Positions 30,782 through 40,025 are shown, counted from the stretch's first letter. The stretch is 64,000 bases of DNA from Deltaproteobacteria bacterium (GCA_016875395.1 VGRF01000012.1:56907-120906); one strand, 5' to 3'. Numbers and translations: made by a program. The notes: generated by a model from the sequence alone, not told the origin.

Positions 30782-30908
30782 CGACCTCGAAGTCGAACGC
30801 TCCTGCCCAGCGAGTCGGCCGAGGCCGCAAGCGAAGCGCGCAGCTTTCGGCGGAGTCTCCGGGGCCGAAAGCGAAGTAAACAAGGAAAGAAGCGGGCATC
30901 TCGAAGCA
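30782..30908 (-). repeat. Dispersed variable-stem hairpin repeat, copy C
   Basis: Read on the minus strand: CCTTGTTTACTTC, stem GCTTTCGGC / GCCGAAAGC (hairpin 30843-30872) around CCCGGAGACTCC, then TGCGCGCTTCGCTTGCGGCC. The loop has GGAGACTC where others have GAAGACTC. It lies about 60 nt after the nadB stop and in nadB orientation, facing copy B. Confidence 0.85.
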
Positions 30909-30968
30909 CCGATGCGGCTCGGTCGTCGCTCGCCTCGCGGTTCCTTGACGAGCACGGCGCACGGCCCG

Positions 30969-32570
30969 CTACTCCGCGCGGCGGATCAGCGTGTCGCGCG
31001 CAGAAGACGCGCGCGCGGGGTGATCGAGGTTGAAGTTGAGGCCGCGGCTTTCTTTGCGGCGCACGGCGCACTCGATCACGAGCTCGGCGACGATGGCGAG
31101 GTTGCGCAGCTCGACGAGGGGCGGGGTGAGCTTGAAGTTCCAGTAGTACTCGTTGATCTCTTCGCGCAGCAGCGCGATGCGGCGCTGAGCGCGCTCGAGG
31201 CGCTTGTCGCTGCGCACGATGCCGACGTAGTTCCACATGAAGCGGCGGATCTCGTCCCAGTTCTGGGTGATGACGACCGCTTCGCTGCTCTCGGTGGCGT
31301 CGCCCTCGCTCCACGGCTCGACGTGCGGCGCGCGCGTCGGCAGGTCGGGCAGGCGGCGCAGCGCTTCGGTCGCGGCAGCTTGCGCGAAGACCACGCCTTC
31401 GAGCAGCGAGTTCGAGGCGAGGCGGTTCGCGCCATGCAAGCCGGTGCAGGTGACCTCGCCCGCAGCGAACAGATTCTCGATGTCGCTCTCGCCGTGCAGG
31501 TTCGTGACGACGCCGCCGCAGCAGTAGTGCGCGGCGGGCACGACGGGGATCGGCTGCTTCGTGATGTCGATGCCGAACGCGAGGCAGCGCTCGTAGATGT
31601 TCGGGAAGCGCTGGCGCACGAAGTCGTCCGGCTTGTGCGTCACGTCGAGCAGCACGTAGTCGTCGCCGCTGCGCTTCAGCTCGGAGTCGATCGCGCGCGC
31701 CACGATGTCGCGCGGCGCGAGGTCCTTCATCGCGTGGTAGCGAGGCATGAACGCCTCGCCGCCCATCGTGCGCAGGATGCCGCCTTCGCCGCGCACGGCT
31801 TCCGTGATCAGGAACGACTTCGCCTGCGGGTGGAACAGGCACGTCGGGTGGAACTGGAAGAACTCCATGTTCGCGAGCGTGGCGCCTGCGCGATACGCCA
31901 TCGCCATGCCGTCGCCCGACGCGATGTCGGGGTTGCTCGTGTAGAGGTAGACCTTGCCGGCGCCGCCCGTCGCGAGAAACGTGATGCGCGAGAGGAAGCG
32001 CTGCACGACGCCGCGTTCGGCATCCAGCACGTAAGCGCCGAGCGCGCGATTCGGGCCTGCGACTCCGGCGCGCTGCGTGGTGAGCAAGTCGACTGCGCAG
32101 TGGTTCTCGTAGAGCGCGATGTTCGGGTGTGCGCGCGCGCGGGCGAGCAGGGCGCGCTCGATCTCGCGGCCGGTCGCGTCCCGGTGGTGCAGCACGCGGC
32201 GCTTCGTATGGCCGCCCTCTTGCCCCACCGCGAAGGCGCCGCCGCTCGCGCGGTCGAACTCGACGCCGAGCTTCAGCAGCGCGTCGATCGTGGCCTGTCC
32301 GCGCTCGACCACGAAGCGCACGACGTCCTCACGGCAGAGCCCGGCCCCGGCCTCCAGCGTGTCGCGCACGTGCGCCTCGACGCTGTCGTCGGGCGCGACC
32401 ACGGCGGCGATGCCGCCCTGGGCCCAGTTCGTGGCCGAGTCCGCGGCGGCCTTTTTCGTGACGATCGCCACACGGCCGTGCTCGGCCACCTGCAGCGCAT
32501 AGAACAGGCCCGCGATGCCGCTGCCGAGCACGAGGAAATCGCTTTGGAGCAGTTCGTCGTTGCCCGCCAA
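30969..32570 (-). CDS. nadB: L-aspartate oxidase
   Basis: A 533-residue flavoprotein oxidising L-aspartate to iminoaspartate for NAD synthesis. FAD dinucleotide loop [13 protein letters not shown], the [11 protein letters not shown] motif, active-site region FHPT, and [14 protein letters not shown] are all typical of NadB/fumarate reductase flavoproteins. I place the start at TTG 32570, giving a normal 12-residue lead before the FAD motif. An ATG at 32645 would add 25 Gly/Arg/Ser-rich residues and overlap the divergent transglycosylase gene. No nadA or nadC is seen nearby. Confidence 0.93.
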   Translation of the reverse strand: MAGNDELLQSDFLVLGSGIAGLFYALQVAEHGRVAIVTKKAAADSATNWAQGGIAAVVAPDDSVEAHVRDTLEAGAGLCREDVVRFVVERGQATIDALLKLGVEFDRASGGAFAVGQEGGHTKRRVLHHRDATGREIERALLARARAHPNIALYENHCAVDLLTTQRAGVAGPNRALGAYVLDAERGVVQRFLSRITFLATGGAGKVYLYTSNPDIASGDGMAMAYRAGATLANMEFFQFHPTCLFHPQAKSFLITEAVRGEGGILRTMGGEAFMPRYHAMKDLAPRDIVARAIDSELKRSGDDYVLLDVTHKPDDFVRQRFPNIYERCLAFGIDITKQPIPVVPAAHYCCGGVVTNLHGESDIENLFAAGEVTCTGLHGANRLASNSLLEGVVFAQAAATEALRRLPDLPTRAPHVEPWSEGDATESSEAVVITQNWDEIRRFMWNYVGIVRSDKRLERAQRRIALLREEINEYYWNFKLTPPLVELRNLAIVAELVIECAVRRKESRGLNFNLDHPARASSARDTLIRRAE

Positions 32571-32632
32571 GTTGCCGCCCGCTGAGTCCCCGCTCAGGCG
32601 AGCGCGGCCTCGCGCCGATACGCCCAGACGAG

Positions 32633-33271
32633 ATGGACGCAGCATATCCCGCGAGACGAAGCCGAGTCAGCGCCGCGCTCTGCGCTCTGACGCTCGCCCT
32701 GCTGTCGCTCGCGCCGAGTGCGTCGAGCGCGCGCGGCTCGCTCTACAAGTACGTCGACAAACGCGGCGTCGCGCACTTCACGAACGCGCAGTGGGACCAG
32801 CGCTACTCGCGCGTGAAGTTGACGCAGAAGATTCAGCTGCCCGATGCGATCGAGTTCAAGCCCCACGAGCGCGCGCGCGCCTTCGACCCGATGGTCGAGC
32901 GCGTCGGCCTCGAGCACGGCGTTCCGCCGGCGCTCGTGAAGGCCGTGATCCACGCCGAGAGCGCCTTCAACGCTCGCGCCGTGTCGCACAAGGGCGCGAT
33001 GGGCTTGATGCAGCTGATGCCCGCGACCGCGAAGTCGCTCGGCGTGAGCCAGCCGTTCAACAGCGAGCAGAACGTCGACGGCGGAACCCGCTACCTGCGC
33101 GAGATGCGCGAGCGCTTCGGCAACTGGACGATGGCGCTCGCCGCCTACAACGCCGGGCCCGAGGCCGTGGCGAAGCACCGCGGAATTCCGCCGTATCGCG
33201 AAACGCAGAAGTACGTGCGGCGTGTTCTGACTTACTATCGCCAGTACCACCCGCAATTCGCCGCTCGCTGA
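32633..33271 (+). CDS. Lytic transglycosylase (SLT domain) with DUF4124
   Basis: A 212-residue periplasmic murein lytic transglycosylase. An N-terminal signal peptide (arginines, then [17 protein letters not shown]) is followed by a DUF4124-like segment ([17 protein letters not shown]). The SLT domain has the catalytic Glu in [20 protein letters not shown] and [12 protein letters not shown], all hallmarks of Slt70-type domains. Its stop overlaps the pgsA start. It heads an operon with phospholipid and sugar-nucleotide genes, all envelope functions. Confidence 0.92.
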   Translation: MDAAYPARRSRVSAALCALTLALLSLAPSASSARGSLYKYVDKRGVAHFTNAQWDQRYSRVKLTQKIQLPDAIEFKPHERARAFDPMVERVGLEHGVPPALVKAVIHAESAFNARAVSHKGAMGLMQLMPATAKSLGVSQPFNSEQNVDGGTRYLREMRERFGNWTMALAAYNAGPEAVAKHRGIPPYRETQKYVRRVLTYYRQYHPQFAAR

Positions 33272-33915
33272 TGCTGCGCGCGGCGCCCCCCGGAGCCGCG
33301 CCTTTGGCCGACGCACACGAGCGCGAAGAGCTCTGGAACCTGCCCAACACGATCACGATCGGCCGCCTGGCCGTGCTCCCCGTGCTCGCCGCGTTCCCGT
33401 GGTTTCCAAGCGACGACGCAGCGCGGATCGTGGGCTGGCTCTTCATCCTCTCGGCGGTCGGCGACCTCGTGGACGGTTACATCGCCCGCTCGCAGGGCTC
33501 GATCACGAGCATCGGGAAGCACCTCGATCCCCTCGCGGACAAGCTCACCACCGCCACCGCGCTGATCGCGTTGCTGGCGATGGACCGCATCCCCGGCCCG
33601 TGGGGAGCGGCGGCGGTCAGCGTGATCATCGGCCGCGAGATCGCCGTGACGGGCCTTCGCAGCTTCGGGGCGGAGTACGGCGCGGTCATGGCGGCGGAGT
33701 GGCCGGGCAAGCTCAAGACCGTCTTCCAAAACGTCGCGGCGGGCTTTTTGCTGTTCCCGAACGGGACGTTGCACCTGCCGAATCACGCAATTGGCCTGTC
33801 ACTTCTCGGCCTTGCCGTGGTACTCACTCTCTGGTCGGGCTGGGGCTACTTCGCGGCGTTCTTTGGTCGTGCGCGGGGGCTGCCGATGAAGCCCGGCGAC
33901 CACCCGGGGGAGTGA
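33271..33915 (+). CDS. pgsA: CDP-diacylglycerol--glycerol-3-phosphate 3-phosphatidyltransferase
   Basis: A 214-residue membrane enzyme of the CDP-alcohol phosphatidyltransferase family. The full signature is present: DLVDGYIAR, then G seven residues on, and HLDPLADK, matching D-x2-DG-x2-AR-x8-G-x3-D-x3-D. The N-terminal NLPNTITIGRLAVLPVL is characteristic of PgsA, which makes phosphatidylglycerol phosphate. Start overlaps the transglycosylase stop, and its own stop overlaps the next gene (TGATG). Four to five membrane segments follow. Confidence 0.93.
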   Translation: MLRAAPPGAAPLADAHEREELWNLPNTITIGRLAVLPVLAAFPWFPSDDAARIVGWLFILSAVGDLVDGYIARSQGSITSIGKHLDPLADKLTTATALIALLAMDRIPGPWGAAAVSVIIGREIAVTGLRSFGAEYGAVMAAEWPGKLKTVFQNVAAGFLLFPNGTLHLPNHAIGLSLLGLAVVLTLWSGWGYFAAFFGRARGLPMKPGDHPGE

Positions 33916-35228
33916 TGACGCGGCTAGAGGAGCTGAAGGGGAAGATCGACGCGCGCGAGGCGCGCATCGGCGTGATCGGGCTCGGGTACGTGGGCCTGCC
34001 GCTCGCGCTCGAGTTCGCGAAGGCGGGCTTCCGCGTCACCGGGTTCGACTTGGACGGCGAGAAGATTCGTGTGCTCAGCGGCGGCGGCTCGTACATCGAG
34101 GACGTCGCCGCGGGTGATCTCGCCGAGGTGGTGAAGGCGGGCCGCTTTGCGGCCACCACCCAGTTCACCGCGCTGGCTCAGATGGACGTGATCAACGTGT
34201 GCGTGCCCACGCCGCTCACGAAGACCAAGGACCCCGACGTCTCGTTCATGCTGCGCGCGGTCGAGGAGATCGGGAAGCGCCTGCGCAGCGGCCACCTCGT
34301 GATCCTCGGCAGCACGACCTATCCGGGCACCACGAAGGAGCTCTACGTCCCGCACCTCGAGGGCTCCGGGCTGAAGTGCGGTGTCGACTTCGGCGTCGCG
34401 TTCGCGCCGGAACGCATCGATCCTGCGAACAAGAAGTTCAAGGTGCGCGAAGTGCCGAAGGTGGTGGGCGGCGAGACGCCGCTCGCCGGTGAGCTCGCCT
34501 GTCAGGTGTTCGCGACGGTGTTCGACAAGGTCGTGCCCGTCACGTCGACGCAGGCCGCCGAGATGGTGAAGCTGCTCGAGAACACGTTCCGCGCGATCAA
34601 CATCGGCCTCGCGAACGAAGTCGCGCTGATGTGCGACCGCCTCGGCCTCGACGTGTGGGAAGTGATCGATGCCGCGGCGACCAAGCCGTACGGCTTCATG
34701 AAGTTCACGCCCGGCCCCGGCCTCGGCGGCCACTGCATCCCCGTCGATCCGACCTATCTCAGCTGGAAGATGAAGGCGCTGAACTTCACCGCGCGCTTCA
34801 TCGAGCTCGCCACCGACGTGAACGGGCACATGCCCGAGTACGTGGTCGAGAAGATCACGTCGCTGCTCAACGAGGAGCGGCAGTCGGTCAACGGGGCGAA
34901 GCTGCTGCTGCTCGGCGTCGCGTACAAGGCGGACGTGTCCGACGTGCGCGAGTCGCCGGTGCTCGACATCTCGAAGCTGCTGCTCGAGCGCGGCGGCGAC
35001 GTGCGATACCACGACCCGCACGTGCCCGAGATGAGGATCGAGGGCCACACGCTGAATAGCGTCGACCTCACGGACGAGCAGATCTCCGGCGCCGACCTCG
35101 TCGTGATCCTCACCGACCACACGAGCATCGATTACGGCCGCGTCGTGCGCCTCGCGCATCGCGTGTACGACACGCGCAACGCGACGAAGGCCGTGAAGGA
35201 CGGCCGAGAGCGCGTCCGAAAGCTCTGA
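33915..35228 (+). CDS. Nucleotide-sugar dehydrogenase (UDP-N-acetylhexosamine 6-dehydrogenase type)
   Basis: A 437-residue NAD-dependent dehydrogenase of the UDP-glucose/GDP-mannose dehydrogenase family. It has the Rossmann loop IGVIGLGYVGLPLALEF, the substrate segment FAPERIDPAN, catalytic Cys in GLGGHCIPVDP and the C-terminal VAYKADVSDVRESPVLD. VPTPLTKTKDPD resembles the WbpA/TviB/WecC group, which oxidises UDP-GlcNAc, -GalNAc or -ManNAc to the uronic acid for O-antigen or capsule. The neighbouring Wzz-type gene supports a surface-polysaccharide role. Exact substrate is not determinable. Confidence 0.9.
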   Translation: MTRLEELKGKIDAREARIGVIGLGYVGLPLALEFAKAGFRVTGFDLDGEKIRVLSGGGSYIEDVAAGDLAEVVKAGRFAATTQFTALAQMDVINVCVPTPLTKTKDPDVSFMLRAVEEIGKRLRSGHLVILGSTTYPGTTKELYVPHLEGSGLKCGVDFGVAFAPERIDPANKKFKVREVPKVVGGETPLAGELACQVFATVFDKVVPVTSTQAAEMVKLLENTFRAINIGLANEVALMCDRLGLDVWEVIDAAATKPYGFMKFTPGPGLGGHCIPVDPTYLSWKMKALNFTARFIELATDVNGHMPEYVVEKITSLLNEERQSVNGAKLLLLGVAYKADVSDVRESPVLDISKLLLERGGDVRYHDPHVPEMRIEGHTLNSVDLTDEQISGADLVVILTDHTSIDYGRVVRLAHRVYDTRNATKAVKDGRERVRKL

Positions 35229-35285
35229 ACCGGAGCCGACTCGCCTAGACGCCTCCGGGGCCGTCGCCTAGAGTGCCCTGTCTTC

Positions 35286-35361
<76 letters not shown>

Positions 35362-35368
35362 AGATTCC

Positions 35369-35403
35369 GAAGGGCTGTCGGGCAGTTACGCCGACGGCCC
35401 TTC
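35369..35403 (+). terminator. Terminator hairpin after tRNA-Gly
   Basis: A 13-bp stem with one G-T wobble, GAAGGGCTGTCGG (35369-35381) with CCGACGGCCCTTC (35391-35403), 9-nt loop, then GTCTTT. It also spans the restored stop codon (35386) of the opposing Wzz-type gene, so it may serve both strands. Confidence 0.7.
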
Positions 35404-36221
35404 GTCTTTGCGCGACGCTCCCGGCAGGGAGTTGCTTTGTCCTTTGATCGTGGCGAGTGCCAACCCGAGGACGAGGCCGGCGACGCGCCAAGGACCGTCG
35501 CCGCGTCGCGCGACATCCCCAACGGAGCTTCTGGCAGGCTCGCCCGATCGACCGGCTCGAGGCCTCCACCCCCATGGCTCCCAACGGCGACAGCGAGCTC
35601 CCAGTCCGCGACCTTGGACAAGAGCGAGCGATACCTCTCTTCGAGCTGCTCCAATTGCAACGCGAACACCCGTTTTATCCCAGCCTCGCTCGTTTCGCTT
35701 TCGAGCGCCGTGGAGCGTACGAGGAGTTCGCGTTCGGCGCTCTCCAGCTCAGCTCTGAGAAAATCGTTGGTGTACATCCGCCGCGAACCGTCATCTGCCG
35801 AAACCCTCGCGATGATGATTGACGCCAGCCTGTTCGCAGTCTCCCGCGCCTTTTCCGGATCCGTGGAGATGGCGGCGACGCGGACTGTGGTGGCCCCGAC
35901 GACTTGAACTTCGACGTCTTCCCGCATCCGTTCGACTACATGCTCCATCGGCATCCGCTGCACGTCCGAGGGATACAGCTGGAGCTCGTCGATGATTAGG
36001 GCGAGCTCACTCCGGGTGAAATCAAATGGCGCGCCTTGCAGGAGATCGTCCGCCGAGCTCGCGATTCGAACGGGTGACAGGGCCTCCTCCGACAGGAGTG
36101 GATCCGCGACCGCGAGTATCGCCTCCGAGCGGTACCGCTTCGGCAGATGGGGCCACGCGAAGAACGATGCGGCTGCCAACACCGCGGCCGGACCGAGGAC
36201 TCGCCAGCTCTTACCTAACAT
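35386..36221 (-). pseudogene. Wzz/GNVR-type polysaccharide chain-length regulator, frameshifted
   Basis: An N-terminal membrane segment (VLGPAAVLAAASFFAW), then PKRYRSEAILAVADPL and coiled-coil regions, ending at DRASLPEAPL, the motif before the second membrane helix of Wzz proteins. There the frame fails. Adding one base to the G4 run on the minus strand (CCCC at 35517-35520) restores DVARRGDGPWRVAGLVLGLALATI, the missing helix, and a TAA at 35386. Without that base, the frame runs on through the antisense of tRNA-Gly to 35268. Corrected length is 278 residues, short for the family, with no C-terminal kinase. Either a true pseudogene or a homopolymer error. Confidence 0.75.
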
Positions 36222-36427
36222 CGTGGGTCCCCCTCATCTAGGACGTGCTGCCAACGACCAGGAACGAGCCTAGGCGACCGCCTGAGTCATTCGCGCGCGC
36301 TTTCTCGCGCCCGCGAGGCAACAAGAGTACGAGCGAGTCGCGCGGCGAGGTTTGGATCTGAACGCACGCCCCGCCCAACCAGTGGATGCACGGCAGCGCG
36401 GCATCCGGAGACGACTCGACGCCGCCC

Positions 36428-37315
36428 TCACTCTCCCAGCAGCCGCAGCGCATTCCCCGCCGCCTGCCGCACGCGCGGGTCGGGGTGGGAGAGCAGGGGC
36501 TGAACGTAGATCACGGTGCTCTCGTCGCCGGCGAACTCGAGGGAGTCGAGCACTTCGATCACGACCTCGGGCTCGGGGTCGTCGAGCGCGCTGACGAGCG
36601 CCTGCACGGCGGCGAAGTCCTCGCTCTCCTCGAGGCTCACGGTCGTCGCGGCACGCACGCGCGGGTCGGGGTCGTGCTCGAGCGCATTCATCAGGGCGGT
36701 GAGGCCCGCGCCCTCGGCTTCGAGCGCGAGCGCGGCGCGCACGCGCTGCTCGGGGTCGGCGTCCTTCAGCTGCGCGAGCGCGTCCTCCTCGCTGAGCGAC
36801 TCGCTCGCGTCGCCGTGCTCCTTCAGCGCGCGCTCGAGCGCGTCGCCGATTTCGCCCGGGCGCAGCGCGCCTTCGGGAAGGTTCGCGCTCGTGCGCGGTG
36901 CTCCCACGACGAGCTTCGCGAGCCGGTGTGCGCCGTCCTCGTTCGACCACTCGGCGCGATACTCGAACTCGCCGACGAGCAGCGGCAGCGCGAGCTCGAG
37001 CGGCTGCGCTTCGAGGCGCAGCGTGAGCGCGGGCCAATCGCCGGGCGCGGCCTCGAGCACGAAGCCCGCTTTCTGCGCGAGCTCTTCCAGCAGTGGGCGC
37101 CGCGGCGCATCGAACGCTTCGACGCTGAGCGCACTCGCTTCGAAACGCAGCGTGTAGGTCCCAGCCGGAATCCACACGCGCTGCGGCGGAACCTGCGACG
37201 GCGGAACCTCCGGCTGCGCGGGCGCAGCCGCGGGCTCGGCGACCGGCGAGCGCTCCTCCTCGCCGCCGCAGTGAAGCGACAACAGCAGAGCGAGGGCGAG
37301 CGCGCTGCGCTTCAC
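36428..37315 (-). CDS. HEAT-repeat lipoprotein
   Basis: A 295-residue exported lipoprotein. The GTG start gives KRSALALALLLSLHC, a signal peptide with a lipobox ending in Cys, followed by a Pro/Ala/Glu linker. The C-terminal ~110 residues are HEAT/PBS-lyase-like repeats: DADPEQRVRAALALEAEG, HDPDPRVRAATTVSLEES, DDPEPEVVIEVLDSLEFAG, HPDPRVRQAAGNALRLLG. The middle (about 50-170) has no fold I recognise. Likely a periplasmic or outer-membrane protein-interaction module. The frame is open upstream of the GTG but only as shadow sequence. Confidence 0.8.
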   Translation of the reverse strand: MKRSALALALLLSLHCGGEEERSPVAEPAAAPAQPEVPPSQVPPQRVWIPAGTYTLRFEASALSVEAFDAPRRPLLEELAQKAGFVLEAAPGDWPALTLRLEAQPLELALPLLVGEFEYRAEWSNEDGAHRLAKLVVGAPRTSANLPEGALRPGEIGDALERALKEHGDASESLSEEDALAQLKDADPEQRVRAALALEAEGAGLTALMNALEHDPDPRVRAATTVSLEESEDFAAVQALVSALDDPEPEVVIEVLDSLEFAGDESTVIYVQPLLSHPDPRVRQAAGNALRLLGE

Positions 37316-37359
37316 GGCGCGTTCGTCGTGTCCGTCCAGCTGCCGCGTTCGATCGCCTT

Positions 37360-37821
37360 TTAGCTGCCCGTGCCCGGGCCGAGCGGCGACGTGCCCGTGC
37401 CGCTCGCGTAGAGCTTCACCTTCGCGCGCGTCTTGCGCTTGTTCAGCTTGAGGTCGAAGTGCGTGACGCTCACGCTGGTGAGCGTCACCGGCGTGCCACC
37501 GCAGACGAAGGTCGCCCAGGACTCGAGCGCGGCGTCGAAGATCGCCTTGCTCGGTGCATCGAACGAGAGGCGGAAGATTCGGCTGCTCGCGCCCTGCGCG
37601 GTCGCGCTGCCGGTGAGGGCGGGCGTGCCGTTGCCAGGCGTCTGCGCGCTGAAGCCGTTGCCGCTCAGCACCCAATCCGCGTTCACTGCCTGGCGATTCT
37701 TTCGGCACTCCGGCTTCACCTTGATGCGCGCGGTCCCGCTGAGCGAGCCATTGCCGCTCGCCTGCGCGAGGGCCGAAGTCGCCGCGAACAGCAGCACCAG
37801 AACCAAACCCAACTTCCGCAT
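37360..37821 (-). CDS. Small secreted protein, unknown function
   Basis: A 153-residue protein with a clear signal peptide (RKLGLVLVLLFAATSALAQA) and a ~130-residue mature part rich in Ser, Thr and Gly, of probable beta structure. Two cysteines (KPECRK and FVCGG) could form a disulphide in the periplasm. I recognise no family. ATG is preceded by GGAGGAACG, a good ribosome site. It lies 44 nt upstream of the HEAT lipoprotein on the same strand and may share its transcript. Confidence 0.7.
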   Translation of the reverse strand: MRKLGLVLVLLFAATSALAQASGNGSLSGTARIKVKPECRKNRQAVNADWVLSGNGFSAQTPGNGTPALTGSATAQGASSRIFRLSFDAPSKAIFDAALESWATFVCGGTPVTLTSVSVTHFDLKLNKRKTRAKVKLYASGTGTSPLGPGTGS

Positions 37822-37944
37822 GATCGTTCCTCCAAAGGGGCACGAGGGTCATCGGCGCGCGCCGATCGGTCAACCCGGAACGCGGTTTTGCGAGCCTTCG
37901 CCAGCCCGCAGCGCACGCGATTGCTGCCGGTATCTTGCGCGCCC

Positions 37945-39333
37945 GTGAAAGCCGACGAGCTGTTCTCGCGCCCGCTGCGCTCGCTCGACGAGCCCGCAGA
38001 CCTCTCCGCATCGCAGCTGCTCGTGCTCTCGTTCCTCGGCCTCGTGACGGTGGGCTGGCTCGGCTTTCTCTTCCTGCCCGGCCTTTACGAGGGCGAGCCG
38101 CTGGGCTGGGTCGACGCGCTCTTCATCTCCGCGAGCGCGGTGTGCGTGACCGGCCTCACGACGATCGACGTGCCGAACGTGCTCTCGTTCTGGGGCGAGC
38201 TCTGGCTGCTCGCGCTGATTCAAGCCGGCGCGCTCGGCATCCTCACTTTCGCTGCGCTCGTCGTCGCTGCCGTAGGCAGGCGCTCGGGCCTCGACGTGCA
38301 GGAGGCCACCAGCGACTTCTCCGCGATCCTGCCGACCGGCTCCGCGCGCCAGATGCTCTGGACGATCATCGGCTTCACGCTCACGGTCGAGGCGATCGGC
38401 GCCGCCGCGCTGTTCGCGCAGTGGTACGGCGACTTCGGCCCCGCGCGCGGCGCGTGGCTCTCGGTCTTCCACGCGGTCTCGGCGTTCGGAAACGCGGGCT
38501 TCTCGCTGTTCTCCGACAACCTGATGGGCCAGCAGAGCCGGCCGCTCGCGCTGCTCACGATCGGCGCCTTGATCGTCGCGGGCGGTCTCGGCTTCCCGGT
38601 GATTCAGGATTTGCGCATGCGCGCGCGCGACAAGCGCCGCCGCCTCACCACGCACACGCGCCTCGCGGTGGGCGCGACCCTCGTGCTCGTGCTCGGCGGC
38701 GCCGGCTTCTTCTTGTTCTTCGAGTGGAATCGCGAGCTCGCGACGATGGGCTTCGTGGATCGCGTGGCGAACGCGCTCTTCATGTCGATCACGCCGCGCA
38801 CCGCCGGCTTCAACACCGTCGACTACGACGGCATCACGAACGCGTCCTTGTTCCTCACGTTCGTGCTGATGTGGATCGGCGGCGCGCCCGCGTCCACGGC
38901 CGGCGGCGCGAAGGTCACGACCGCGACGCTGCTCGCGCTCGTGCTGTGGGCGCGGCTCAAGGGCGACGCGACGGTGTCGATCGCCGGCCGCACGATTCCG
39001 GCGGAGACCGTGAACCGCGCGACCGGTCTCGCGGTGGGCATGGTGCTGATCCTGATGGCGTTCCTCACGCTGCTGGTCGCGTTCGAGCCGGCGCTGGATC
39101 CGGCGGCCGAGCGCACGCAGCTCGTGCGCCTCGCGTTCGAGGTCCAGAGCGCGCTCAGCACCGTCGGCCTCTCGATGAATCTCACGCCGGCGCTCGCGGA
39201 CGGCAGCAAGCTCACGCTCGTGGTGGTGATGCTGCTCGGCCGCGTCGGCCCGCTCGCCGTGCTGGGCGCGATGGCGCTGCGCTCCCACCGCACGGTGTGG
39301 CGCTACGCGCACGAAGACATCTTGATCGGATAG
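37945..39333 (+). CDS. TrkH/KtrB-type potassium transporter, membrane subunit
   Basis: A 462-residue integral membrane K+ translocator with about ten hydrophobic segments. Its four filter loops are recognisable: SAVCVTGLTTI, VSAFGNAGFSLF, SITPRTAGFNTVD and LSTVGLSMN, each with the key Gly. MWIGGAPASTAGGAKVTT is also typical of KtrB/TrkH. At this length it is closer to KtrB. GTG start (VKADELFSRPL). The regulatory TrkA/KtrA subunit follows 16 nt later. Confidence 0.93.
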   Translation: MKADELFSRPLRSLDEPADLSASQLLVLSFLGLVTVGWLGFLFLPGLYEGEPLGWVDALFISASAVCVTGLTTIDVPNVLSFWGELWLLALIQAGALGILTFAALVVAAVGRRSGLDVQEATSDFSAILPTGSARQMLWTIIGFTLTVEAIGAAALFAQWYGDFGPARGAWLSVFHAVSAFGNAGFSLFSDNLMGQQSRPLALLTIGALIVAGGLGFPVIQDLRMRARDKRRRLTTHTRLAVGATLVLVLGGAGFFLFFEWNRELATMGFVDRVANALFMSITPRTAGFNTVDYDGITNASLFLTFVLMWIGGAPASTAGGAKVTTATLLALVLWARLKGDATVSIAGRTIPAETVNRATGLAVGMVLILMAFLTLLVAFEPALDPAAERTQLVRLAFEVQSALSTVGLSMNLTPALADGSKLTLVVVMLLGRVGPLAVLGAMALRSHRTVWRYAHEDILIG

Positions 39334-39349
39334 TCGTTAGGAGAACGCG

Positions 39350-40000
39350 ATGCGAGTCTTGCTGGTGGGTTTCGGGGCGTTCGGGCTCTGGTTCGCGCGC
39401 ACGTTGCGCGAGACCGGGCACGAAGTCGTCGCGATCGAGCGCGACGGCGCGCTGGTCGACCGCTACGCCGAGTGGGCCGACCGCGCGATCATGGGCGACG
39501 CCACCGACCCCGCCGTGCTCACGCGCGCGGGCGCGCGCGAAGTCGACGCCGCGGTGATCGGCACCTCGGAGGCGCTCGCGACGACGATCCTCACCACGGT
39601 CGCGCTGCGCGATCTCGGGGTGAAGGCGATCTACGCGAAGGTGCGCAGCGAAAACGAGGCGCGCGCGCTCGAAGGCCTCGACATCACCGAGGCCGTGTTC
39701 CCCGAGCGCGAGGCCGCGTTCCGCCTCGCGCACCGCATCGCGACCAGCAGCGTGCTCCAGTACACGCCGATCGCCCCGGGCTACTCGGTGCAGGAAATGG
39801 CGATCCCGAACGACTGGGTGGGCAAGTCGATCCTCGCGATCGACCCGCGCACGCGCCTCGGCGTGCAGGTCATCGCCGTGCGCGACGCGCTCACCGGCGA
39901 GTTCAAGCTACCGCCGGATCCCACGGCGCTGCTCAAGCCCTCGGACTCGCTCGTGCTCGCGGGTGGCGACGAGACGCTCGCCGATCTGGCGAAGGGCTGA
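39350..40000 (+). CDS. TrkA/KtrA-type potassium uptake regulator
   Basis: A 216-residue cytoplasmic RCK protein. The RCK_N Rossmann domain begins VLLVGFGAFGLWFARTL, with acidic residue EVVAIERDG and the GDATDP turn; RCK_C follows from about residue 135 (YSVQEMAIPNDWVGKSI). It gates the membrane subunit encoded just upstream in response to nucleotides. ATG follows TTAGGAGAACG. The pair forms a complete Ktr-type system. Confidence 0.95.
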   Translation: MRVLLVGFGAFGLWFARTLRETGHEVVAIERDGALVDRYAEWADRAIMGDATDPAVLTRAGAREVDAAVIGTSEALATTILTTVALRDLGVKAIYAKVRSENEARALEGLDITEAVFPEREAAFRLAHRIATSSVLQYTPIAPGYSVQEMAIPNDWVGKSILAIDPRTRLGVQVIAVRDALTGEFKLPPDPTALLKPSDSLVLAGGDETLADLAKG

Positions 40001-40025
40001 GCGGGCAAGCACGCAGCGAATCGCG

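Larger units (their letters stand above)
30461..30968. other. Convergent intergenic region holding repeat copies B and C
   Basis: 508 nt between a plus-strand gene and nadB, which run toward each other. No gene is convincing; Arg-rich open frames crossing it are produced by the repeats. It contains two copies of the dispersed hairpin element in opposite orientation, separated by about 83 nt that includes an AT-richer patch. Confidence 0.7.

Noticed and set aside
30393..32585. Long plus-strand open frame across the repeats and antisense to nadB
   Set aside because: Composition is Arg/Ala/His-rich shadow; nadB on the other strand is a clear full-length enzyme, and the first part merely translates the hairpin repeats (peptides such as LRLRPRPT recur in each copy).
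32515..33270. Long in-frame upstream extension of pgsA
   Set aside because: It is antisense or out-of-frame shadow of nadB and the transglycosylase; the conserved PgsA start begins at 33271.
36238..36453. 71-residue minus-strand open frame between the Wzz-type and HEAT genes
   Set aside because: No ribosome site, no recognisable family, and it overlaps the HEAT gene end; coding support is weak.
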